Source of the DNA: JAWPNA01 sp045402695
GTDB lineage: Bacteria; Acidobacteriota; Polarisedimenticolia; JACPZX01; DASXTC01
NCBI GenBank assembly: GCA_045402695.1
Contig: JAWPNA010000484.1
Span: 1 to 9,167 of the forward strand
Reading direction: 5' to 3'
Length of the DNA stretch: 9,167 nt
The notes under the pieces are model-generated. The model ran no database searches and was not told the DNA's origin. It saw only the letters and a program-made list of their open reading frames with translations. Shown here piece after piece: positions 1-6,175 of this stretch (within the stretch, counting starts at the first letter, position 1; every line of letters starts with the position of its first letter). Position numbers and translations under genes: made by a program.

Positions 1-1
1 G

Positions 2-1102
2 GCGCCCCCTGCACCACCCTCACCGCCACCACCACCTCATCCGGAGAGGCGCGGTTGGCTCGGGGTGGTCGTCTCTTCCGATGACGAGCAGGAGGGGACG
101 GGGGCGCGCATCGAGGACGTCGAGGAGGACAGCCCCGCCGATGAGGCCGGCCTCAAGAGAGGGGACCGAATCCTCGAGGTCGACGGGAAGAGCGTTGACG
201 ACGCCTACGACGTGCGACACGCCATCGGCCGGATGGACCCAGGGGACTCCATCCGACTCCTTATCGACAGGGATGGCGACAAGAAGACTCTGACCGCGAC
301 CCTGGCCGACCGCCCCGGGCGCCGCGCCCCCCGCGCGTTCATGTGGCACCAGGACGATGAAGGGGACCATGAGGGAGACCACCCGGGGCACCACGCCGAG
401 TTCTTCTCGTTCGGGGGCAGCCGGACCTGGCTGGGTGTTGACGTGCAGCCGATGAGCGAGGAGCTGAGGAGCTACTTCAAGGCTCCGCGCGGCATGGGCG
501 TGCTGGTGAACAAGGTCATGGATGACACTCCCGCGGAGCGGGCGGGCTTGAAGGCAGGCGACGTGATCATCGGCGTGGACGGCAAGGATGTCTCGGACCA
601 GGGCGACATCAGCCGCGCGCTGAGCGGCCGCGAGGCCGGAGACGAAGTCGGCCTGAAGATCATGCGCGACGGCTCCGAGCGCACGCTACAGGTCAAGCTG
701 GAAGAGCGTCCCGGGTGGAAGTCGCGCAGGGGCGCGTTCGTCCTTCCAAAGGACATGATCGTGAACCTCGACCTGGAGGACCTCGGCGATCTCGAAGATC
801 TCAAGGAGCTGAAGGGGCTGGAAGAGCTGAAAGGCTTGAAGGGGCTCGAAGGTCTCAAGGGACTCAAGGGGCTCGAGGTCATCCACCTGGACGACGAGCA
901 GAAGGAGGCGGTGCGCGAGAGCGTGCGTAGCGCCATGGAAGAGGCCCATCGCGCCATGGAGGCCGCGCATGAGGAGATGGAGCGCGCGATGGAGCTGAGG
1001 CACGACGAGATCCAGAAGAGAATGGACGAGCACCGCGACCGCCGTGAGCGATTTCGCATCAAGGACGTGATCTCGACCAGCGATTCGTCGTACGATATCT
1101 GA
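2..1102 (+). CDS. Two-PDZ-domain protein with Leu-x-x repeat tail (5' partial)
   Basis: The reading frame is open back to base 2, and the first PDZ domain begins upstream of the GTG at 65: codons 56-64 read W-L-G, the usual first strand of this PDZ type. The true start is therefore left of the window. Visible order over 366 residues: a Pro-rich linker (about bases 5-43), PDZ1 (about 53-320, with ADEAGLKRGD and VDGKSV), an acidic His-rich linker, PDZ2 (about 424-720, WLGV, GVLV, AERAGLKAGD, VDGKDV), a Leu-x-x tripeptide repeat, then a charged helix. Both PDZ domains have the xAGLxxGD element seen in HtrA/DegP and related bacterial PDZ domains, which bind C-terminal or exposed hydrophobic peptides. 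No protease domain is visible, although one could lie upstream. A periplasmic scaffold or protease-adaptor role is inference. The stop codon is TGA at 1100-1102. Confidence 0.88.
   Translation, partial: APPAPPSPPPPPHPERRGWLGVVVSSDDEQEGTGARIEDVEEDSPADEAGLKRGDRILEVDGKSVDDAYDVRHAIGRMDPGDSIRLLIDRDGDKKTLTATLADRPGRRAPRAFMWHQDDEGDHEGDHPGHHAEFFSFGGSRTWLGVDVQPMSEELRSYFKAPRGMGVLVNKVMDDTPAERAGLKAGDVIIGVDGKDVSDQGDISRALSGREAGDEVGLKIMRDGSERTLQVKLEERPGWKSRRGAFVLPKDMIVNLDLEDLGDLEDLKELKGLEELKGLKGLEGLKGLKGLEVIHLDDEQKEAVRESVRSAMEEAHRAMEAAHEEMERAMELRHDEIQKRMDEHRDRRERFRIKDVISTSDSSYDI
773..880 (+). repeat. Coding tripeptide repeat: 12 Leu-x-x units
   Basis: Twelve consecutive 9-bp codon triplets each begin with a Leu codon. 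They read LED, LGD, LED, LKE, LKG, LEE, LKG, LKG, LEG, LKG, LKG, LEV. The early units are acidic and the later ones drift to KG/EG. Synonymous codons vary (ctg, ctc, ttg; aag, aaa; ggg, ggc, ggt, gga), so the repeat is held at the protein level and is not a fresh DNA slippage product. It lies directly after PDZ2. Confidence 0.85.
932..994 (+). repeat. Coding heptads: Met/Ala coiled-coil-like helix
   Basis: Three seven-residue units (AMEEAHR, AMEAAHE, EMERAME) follow the Leu-x-x tract in the PDZ protein. Met is at the second position and Ala at the fifth, with acidic and basic residues elsewhere. The pattern fades into a strongly charged tail up to about base 1060. It suggests an amphipathic helix that could self-associate. 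This is inference from periodicity only. Confidence 0.6.
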
Positions 1103-1115
1103 CACGTCGGCCGCC

Positions 1116-1146
1116 CCGCTCGGCGCCGGGGGCCGGCGCCGAGCGG
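1116..1146 (+). promoter_or_regulatory. 14-bp GC hairpin overlapping the next gene's RBS
   Basis: Bases 1116-1129 and 1133-1146 are perfect reverse complements with a three-G loop. The structure sits 13 nt after the PDZ gene's stop. The 3' arm takes up the first two Gs of the GGAGG at 1145-1149 that serves the aminotransferase start at 1158. There is no U-tract, so it is not a textbook intrinsic terminator. It could act as an mRNA-stabilising 3' end, a partial terminator, or a brake on translation of the downstream gene. Confidence 0.6.
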
Positions 1147-1157
1147 AGGCGTCCCGC

Positions 1158-2642
1158 GTGACACCCACATCCTTTGGCATCCCGTCCGATCCCCGCCTCG
1201 CGCGCCTGAAGGCCGAGGTGGAGTCCGAGTTCGCCGCGCGCTTTCCCCAATCCCTCGCTCTGCACGAGAAAGGCTCCGCCCATCTGATCGACGGGGTGTC
1301 GCACACGTTGCGGGCATCGGCCCCGTTCCCTCCCTGGATTGTCTCGGCCCGGGGTGGCCACGTCACAGAAGCCGGCGGGAACGACCTTGTGGACTTCTGG
1401 CAGGGTCACTACGCCAACCTGCTGGGACACAACGCGCCCGAGATCGCCGGAGCGCTCGCGGATCACCTGCGCGCGGCCCTTGCCCCGCCACCCTCGGGGC
1501 CATCGCCCCCCGCGCTGCAGATCGGCATGCCGCACCCGATGGAGGAGGAGCTGGCCTCCCGCGTGGCGCGCGCCTCGCGAACGGATCGTGTCAGGTTCAC
1601 CACGAGCGGGACGCTGGCCACCTTCTACGCGCTGATGCTGGCCCGCGCCGCCACCGGGCGCGAGAAGATCCTGAAGGTGGCCGGCGGCTGGCACGGCAGT
1701 CACGTGTGGGGACTGAAGGCGGTGGCCCTCGGCCCCCGGCGATCCGCGGAAGGCGGCGCCATTGCGGAATGGGCGGATCGGGAGGACGAGCCTACACCGG
1801 GCGTCCCGCCAGGGGACGAACGGGATGTCCTGGTCACGCGTTTCAACGATCCCGATCACCTCGAAGACCTCTTCCGGAAGGAGGGTGACACGATCGCGGC
1901 GTTCGTCGTGGAGCCGTGGCTGGGGGCTGCCGGAGGCATCCCCGCGCATCCCGACTACCTCGCCGCCGCGAGGCGCCTCACCTCGCGCCATGGAGCGCTC
2001 CTGATCGCCGACGAGGTGGTGACGGGGTTTCGGTTCCACGCGGGCGATGTCTGCGCGCTGTACGGCGTGCGCCCCGACCTGTTCGTCTTCGGCAAGGTCC
2101 TCGGAGGCGGAATGCCGCTGGCGGCGGTGGCGGGAGGCGCCGCGCTGCTCGAGCGATGCGGCCGGGGGCGTGACCGCCGCGTCCCGTTCGAAGGGGGTAC
2201 CTACTCCGGACATCCGCTGTGCCTCAAGGCGGCGCTCGCGTTTCTGGATCACGTGGAAGACCCGGCCCGCCGCGTCTACGAGCGGCTCGCCGCGCTGGGC
2301 CGGCGGGCCCGGGAGGGGGTGGAGGCGGCCTTCGCCTCGGAAGGGGTGAGGGCGCGATGCACCGGCCGCCCCAACGCGGCGGTGACAGGTTCGTCCTTGG
2401 CGATGGTGCACTTCCCGCAAGACGACAGCGTCCCGCTCGATCGTCCCGAGACTCTGCACGATCCAGCGATGATGAACCCCGTGGCGGAGGAGTCGCTCGT
2501 CAAGGCGATGCTGCTTCTCGAGGGGGTCCACACGATGCACGGGCTGGGGGCCCTGTGCACGGCACATACGGAGGAGGATCTCGACCGGCTCTTCGCCGCG
2601 TGCGCCGCCACCGGGAGCCGCCTCAGGAAGGCGGGGAGTTGA
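1158..2642 (+). CDS. Class III PLP aminotransferase, glutamate-1-semialdehyde aminomutase-like
   Basis: A 494-residue fold-type I PLP enzyme. The GTG start is supported by GGAGG at 1145-1149, eight bases upstream. Visible landmarks are GHNAPEI near residue 91, SGT at 150-152 (phosphate-binding loop), WHGSH from W178, IADEVVTGFRF with D285 (binds the pyridine nitrogen), FGKVLGGGMP with K313 (Schiff-base lysine), and GTYSGHP in the position of the family's GT.SGNP. The order and spacing match glutamate-1-semialdehyde 2,1-aminomutase (HemL), which makes 5-aminolevulinate for tetrapyrroles. It departs from HemL in several ways: SGTLA replaces SGTEA, W replaces the usual aromatic Y, H replaces N in SGNP, it is longer than the usual ~430 residues, and no haem genes lie nearby. 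A different amino-group transfer or mutase substrate is therefore quite possible. The preceding PDZ gene runs the same way, 55 bp upstream, and may be cotranscribed despite the hairpin between them. Confidence 0.87.
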   Translation: MTPTSFGIPSDPRLARLKAEVESEFAARFPQSLALHEKGSAHLIDGVSHTLRASAPFPPWIVSARGGHVTEAGGNDLVDFWQGHYANLLGHNAPEIAGALADHLRAALAPPPSGPSPPALQIGMPHPMEEELASRVARASRTDRVRFTTSGTLATFYALMLARAATGREKILKVAGGWHGSHVWGLKAVALGPRRSAEGGAIAEWADREDEPTPGVPPGDERDVLVTRFNDPDHLEDLFRKEGDTIAAFVVEPWLGAAGGIPAHPDYLAAARRLTSRHGALLIADEVVTGFRFHAGDVCALYGVRPDLFVFGKVLGGGMPLAAVAGGAALLERCGRGRDRRVPFEGGTYSGHPLCLKAALAFLDHVEDPARRVYERLAALGRRAREGVEAAFASEGVRARCTGRPNAAVTGSSLAMVHFPQDDSVPLDRPETLHDPAMMNPVAEESLVKAMLLLEGVHTMHGLGALCTAHTEEDLDRLFAACAATGSRLRKAGS

Positions 2643-2662
2643 CGGTCAACCGGCCGGCGGAG

Positions 2663-2860
2663 TCACGCCTGCAGCAGGCCCTCGAGGGCAACCGCCGCGT
2701 CGCGCGTGCGGCGCAGGTTGTCCGACATCTTCTCCACGAAGGCGGCAGGCTCGATCTTCTGCGTCGCCCAGTCGGTGTAGATCCTGCGCCGCTCTTGTCC
2801 CAGATCGTCGAGCGTCCCGAGATGGGTCTTGACCTCCTTGAACCGATCCGATGAGGTCAC
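2663..2860 (-). CDS. Small hypothetical protein, 65 aa, coupled to SGNH hydrolase
   Basis: I do not recognise the family. It starts with GTG at 2860-2858 and shares GTGA with the stop of the upstream SGNH hydrolase gene (bases 2857-2860), the classic arrangement for translational coupling. A G-rich stretch (GGGGGA) just upstream may serve as the ribosome binding site. The protein is soluble-looking, with no signal or membrane segment. It is rich in Asp, Arg, Lys and Glu and looks helical, with a Lys/Leu/Asp first half (FKEVKTHLGTLDDLG) and a second half containing DNLRRTRDAAVALEGLL. Codon use is GC-rich like its neighbours. Its stop lies 20 bp from the convergent aminotransferase stop. A partner or regulator of the hydrolase is a guess from coupling alone. 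A spurious ORF cannot be excluded, but the overlap and composition argue for a real gene. Confidence 0.6.
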   Translation of the reverse strand: MTSSDRFKEVKTHLGTLDDLGQERRRIYTDWATQKIEPAAFVEKMSDNLRRTRDAAVALEGLLQA

Positions 2861-3963
2861 GGCTGTCCCCCGGGAGCGGCGACATCGCTCTGAGCGCTCG
2901 GGTGTCCTTTCGCCGCCAGGATCGGCTCGAGCGCCGCGGCGAGATCGATCGCGGCCCGGCGATACCCGCGCGCGGTAGGGTGATGGTCTTTCGGCATGTT
3001 GAAGAACTTCTTTCCCCGCGGGTCAATCTTTCGAAACGACGGCAGCAGGTCAACGGTGGGGATCTGCAGCTCCCGCGCCATCGTGGCGAGGCGCGTCTGT
3101 GCCTGATCGGTGGCGCCCTGGGCGGCCTGCTCCCAGCAAGGAAAGATGAGAAGGACGAGCGGGATCCCGCGTGCGTCGAGCAGGCGCTTCATCTCCGCAA
3201 GATGTGCCCGGTACCGGTCGAACAGCTCGAGCGTCGCGGCATCGTAGTCGGTCTTCAGCAGGTGGCGGATGTCCATCTCCTGGAGCGTGGGATCGGTGCC
3301 CGCGCTCTTCAGCAGCCATGCCTTGATCAGGAAGAGCAGGTTGTAGGTCGCGGTCTGCCGCATTTGGGTCTTGAGCCGCCCGATCGCCGAGCCCGAGTTC
3401 CGCTCGGACCAGCGCCGGAGCCTCTCGCGTGAGGGGACGCGCCGTGTGAGGCCCGCCATGTCATCGAGCACGAAGTCCAGCACGACGGCGTCGGGCTCGA
3501 GCTGGAGCCCATGCTCCTCGAGGAAAGCCATCTCATCAACGATCGTGAAGCCGCTGATGCCCGCGTTGATCACCTCCAGATCGAAATCGGGTTCCTTCTC
3601 GGTCAGGATCGTCTCGAGCTGCGCCGGCCAGGTCTTCTCGTCGTCAACGTAGGCTCCGAATGTGTAGGAAGCGCCGAGGCACAGGACGCGCAGGGTGCCG
3701 GGGATCTTGTGCAGGGGCGCGGCCGGTCCGCGGAATCCCAGATCGTTCACCGCCACGTGATAGGCAAGCCCGGACTTGAATCGGTCCACGAACGCCTGCC
3801 TTGGCCGCAGGGGCCCCGGGTTGGACTTCCACATTTCCGGGCTGGCATACTCCAGCGTGTGGACCGGCGCCAGCTCGGTGACCCTCAAGGACATCTCGAG
3901 CAGGAAGAGGAGCAGGAAGGTGGAGACAATCGACAGCGCGATGTTCTTCCAGAGGACCTTCAT
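2857..3963 (-). CDS. Membrane-anchored SGNH/GDSL-type hydrolase
   Basis: From the ATG at 3963 the protein is 368 residues. Residues about 8-24 form one hydrophobic segment after a short KVLWKN start, so the catalytic domain is probably exported and tethered to the inner membrane. SGNH blocks: LGASYTFG with S99 as the likely nucleophile (block I), INAGISG with G135 (block II), VLDDM at 165-169 where a Gly-x-Asn-Asp would be expected (block III), and KDHHPTARGYR with D326 and H328 (block V). The family comprises esterases, lipases and carbohydrate O-acetylesterases or transferases; the substrate here is unknown. Sugar or envelope deacylation is inference. An ATG eight codons upstream (3987) and further in-frame codons to 4239 exist, but the hydrophobic start fits 3963 best. 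GGAGG lies 17 bases upstream, too far to be decisive. It overlaps the 65-aa gene by GTGA. Confidence 0.85.
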   Translation of the reverse strand: MKVLWKNIALSIVSTFLLLFLLEMSLRVTELAPVHTLEYASPEMWKSNPGPLRPRQAFVDRFKSGLAYHVAVNDLGFRGPAAPLHKIPGTLRVLCLGASYTFGAYVDDEKTWPAQLETILTEKEPDFDLEVINAGISGFTIVDEMAFLEEHGLQLEPDAVVLDFVLDDMAGLTRRVPSRERLRRWSERNSGSAIGRLKTQMRQTATYNLLFLIKAWLLKSAGTDPTLQEMDIRHLLKTDYDAATLELFDRYRAHLAEMKRLLDARGIPLVLLIFPCWEQAAQGATDQAQTRLATMARELQIPTVDLLPSFRKIDPRGKKFFNMPKDHHPTARGYRRAAIDLAAALEPILAAKGHPSAQSDVAAPGGQP

Positions 3964-6142
3964 CGTCACCGGGAATCCACCCTCCATCGCGGGGATCTTT
4001 GGACGGCACGCAGTATCGCAGATCGTTCGGCGCCTGAAAAGGATCGCGCGCGGCGCGGCTCTGGCGCTGATCGCCGCCGCCCTCGCCGCCCTGATGGAAA
4101 CCGCAGGCCTCTCTGCGCGCGCCCAGGAGGGCCGCGCGCCGCGCGACCTCGCGGCGGAGGGCAGGCGGCTCATGGATGCGGGGGATACCGCCGGCGCCTT
4201 CGACTCCTTCGCGGCGGCGAGGCGGGCCCTCGAAGGCAAGCCGGCCGACCGGGATCTGATCGACTACCTGGGCCTCGGTCTGTACAACCTGGGTGTCCGC
4301 CTCAACAACGAGCGCCGCGCCGACGAGGCGATCGACTGCTTCATCGAGGCGCTTCGGCTGCGCAGGATCGAGCCGGGCTTGAGGGACGCCGATTTCCGAG
4401 CCCGGCTGACGGATGCGTCGTTGGCCGTCGCCTCCTACCTGGTATCGCTGAACCGCACCGTTGCGCCGATTCAGACCTATCGGCTCCTGGTGGAAGGTCC
4501 CTCTCCGGATGCGCGGGCGCTGGCCGGACTGGGGGCGGCGCACCTGGCGCGAGGCGAGCTGCCCGAGGGACTGTCCGCCTACGACAAGGCCGCGCTGATC
4601 GACCCGAACTTTGCGGAGGCCGCGGCGGGAAAGGGACGGGCGCTCGTACAGATGGCTGTCCATCCGGCGGCCGGGCGCGCGCATTCCGCGGAGGCTGTCG
4701 GCCTTCTGCGGAGCGCGATTGAATCGCTCGGCAGGGCCGCCGAGCTCGATCCGCTGTCCGGATCGCGGCAGAGAGATCTGGCCGCGGCATTGAGCCGCAT
4801 CGGCAGCGAGCTGGTGCGCACGGGGAACGGGGCCGAGGCGGCCGGGTACGAGGCGCAGGCGGAGGCCGCGTACCGGCGCGCCGTGGATCTCGAGCCGGAG
4901 TCCCCCTGGCTCCGTCTGGACCTGGCGACGTTTCTCTTCACCGCCGAGCGTTACGAGGAAGCCGCGGCTCTGTTCGCACAGGTCGAATCGTCGCTCGACG
5001 CCCTGCTGCAAGCCTCCCCCTCCGCGGGCGATGCCGGGACGTGGAGGAAGGCGCGGGACTCCTGCAGGGAGAACCGCGCCGCGGCCGGCTACAACAGGGC
5101 CGTGGATGCCGTCAACGTGGCCGATTTCGATCGAGCGGATCGCTTGCTCGCGGAAGGGTGCGGGCTCTCGCCGACCTGGGAGGAGACCTGCCGCAGCTTC
5201 CGTCGGGCTGCCTCCGCGAGGCGCGACGCGTTCGTGCGCGTGGTATCGGCGCACGAGGAAGCGCTCAGGATCGAGCCGTCCAGCGCGGCGGACCTTCTCG
5301 CTCTGGGAGATCTGCACGCGGGTGTGGGGGACTATGACCGATCGCTGGCCTACTACCGGAAGGCTCAGGCGGCCGGCGTGAAGGAACCAGGGCTGGCCGA
5401 TCGGATCGCCGGAGTGATCGAGCCGGGCGAGCTGTCCGAGCGCCGCAAGGTCATCGACGTGCAGGGAGGCAAGGTGGATCTGATCTACTTCAGGGAGGAT
5501 CGCGTCCATGATCTGGAGACCGCCGTGAAGGCCTCCTGGCTTCGCGTATCAACCGCCTTAGGCGAGGATTCGCTCGCCGGCGGCCTCTCGGTGACGCTGT
5601 ATCCCAACCGGCGGACCTTCAGGCAGAAGGCGGGCTACCGGGTGGGGAGCCTGGTGAAAGGGCATTACGGCGCCGGCCGGGTGAGTCTTTACGAGGCGCC
5701 GTCTCACGGCGCCCTTGAATGGGTCTCGGTGATCACGCACGAGATGACCCATCACGCCGTGACGACGCTGTCAGGAGGGGCGGCACCCTGGTGGCTCAGC
5801 GAGGGAGCCGCCCGCTGGGTCGAAGGGGAATCGGCCACCGTGGATCGCGCACGTCTCAAGCGGCGGCTCGGTTCCGGAGCGCTGAAGCCGCTGGAAAGCC
5901 TCGATGATCTGATGCGGCGTTCATGGAACGATCCTGAAGCGTTCCTTGACGCGCGGGACGAGGCCCTGCTGGCCGTCGAGGCGATGGCCGCCCGCGCGCG
6001 CAGGCGCGGGAGCGGCGGAGTCAGGGACGTCCTGCGCTTCCTCGCGGGCGCCGCGGACGCCCCCGATCCGGGGGCGGCCCTCGAGCGCGTCCTCGGGATC
6101 ACCCTGCCCGAGCTGGAGCGGATCTGGCGCTCCGAACTGTAG
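3941..6142 (+). CDS. Secreted TPR protein with C-terminal peptidase-MA-like (gluzincin) domain
   Basis: Residue numbers count from the ATG at 3941 (733 aa). A signal peptide is clear: a basic stretch at about residues 27-37, then an Ala/Leu core, with likely cleavage after ARA at 61. TPR-like helical pairs follow between about 70 and 500, for example YNLGVRLNN..ADEAIDCF, ALAGLGAAHL and LLALGDLHAGVGDYDRSLAYY. From about 505 the sequence changes to a metallopeptidase domain. It has HEMTH (H600, E601, H604) and then WLSEGAARWVEG with E621, the zinc-ligand layout of gluzincins of the peptidase-MA-like group. The likely role is a periplasmic or surface protein that binds partners through its TPRs and may cleave peptides. 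Proteolysis is not shown, because many relatives are uncharacterised. The start is unresolved: 3941 overlaps the divergent hydrolase by 23 bp, no ATG, GTG or TTG lies in frame between there and 4094, and a CTG at 4034 would give an ideal 30-residue signal peptide. Confidence 0.83.
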   Translation: MFFQRTFIVTGNPPSIAGIFGRHAVSQIVRRLKRIARGAALALIAAALAALMETAGLSARAQEGRAPRDLAAEGRRLMDAGDTAGAFDSFAAARRALEGKPADRDLIDYLGLGLYNLGVRLNNERRADEAIDCFIEALRLRRIEPGLRDADFRARLTDASLAVASYLVSLNRTVAPIQTYRLLVEGPSPDARALAGLGAAHLARGELPEGLSAYDKAALIDPNFAEAAAGKGRALVQMAVHPAAGRAHSAEAVGLLRSAIESLGRAAELDPLSGSRQRDLAAALSRIGSELVRTGNGAEAAGYEAQAEAAYRRAVDLEPESPWLRLDLATFLFTAERYEEAAALFAQVESSLDALLQASPSAGDAGTWRKARDSCRENRAAAGYNRAVDAVNVADFDRADRLLAEGCGLSPTWEETCRSFRRAASARRDAFVRVVSAHEEALRIEPSSAADLLALGDLHAGVGDYDRSLAYYRKAQAAGVKEPGLADRIAGVIEPGELSERRKVIDVQGGKVDLIYFREDRVHDLETAVKASWLRVSTALGEDSLAGGLSVTLYPNRRTFRQKAGYRVGSLVKGHYGAGRVSLYEAPSHGALEWVSVITHEMTHHAVTTLSGGAAPWWLSEGAARWVEGESATVDRARLKRRLGSGALKPLESLDDLMRRSWNDPEAFLDARDEALLAVEAMAARARRRGSGGVRDVLRFLAGAADAPDPGAALERVLGITLPELERIWRSEL
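4012..4040 (-). promoter_or_regulatory. Candidate sigma-70 promoter for the SGNH hydrolase unit
   Basis: Reading the minus strand, TTTTCA (4040-4035) is followed after 17 bp by GATACT (4017-4012). Each matches the sigma-70 consensus at four of six positions, and the second has the extended -10 TGC just before it. The expected start near 4005 would give a leader of about 42 nt to the ATG at 3963. It lies where the divergent TPR gene's signal peptide should begin. Confidence 0.38.
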
Positions 6143-6175
6143 AGCCAATCTGGGCACTTGAGTTGTGGCGTGATC

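Noticed and set aside
65..1102. PDZ gene starting at the GTG at 65
   Set aside because: This start would cut off the W-L-G of the first PDZ strand. The frame is open to the window edge, so the gene is 5' partial.
1059..2567. 502-aa minus-strand ORF
   Set aside because: It is a shadow of the HemL-like gene in GC-rich DNA. It is His/Arg/Gly-rich with no recognisable motif.
2638..2650. GTTGAC-G-GTCAAC palindrome at the convergent gene ends as a terminator
   Set aside because: The usable stem is only about four pairs with no U-tract, and it could be chance.
3644..5509. 621-aa minus-strand ORF
   Set aside because: It lies antisense to the TPR gene and part of the hydrolase, with low-complexity Arg/Gly composition and no domain.
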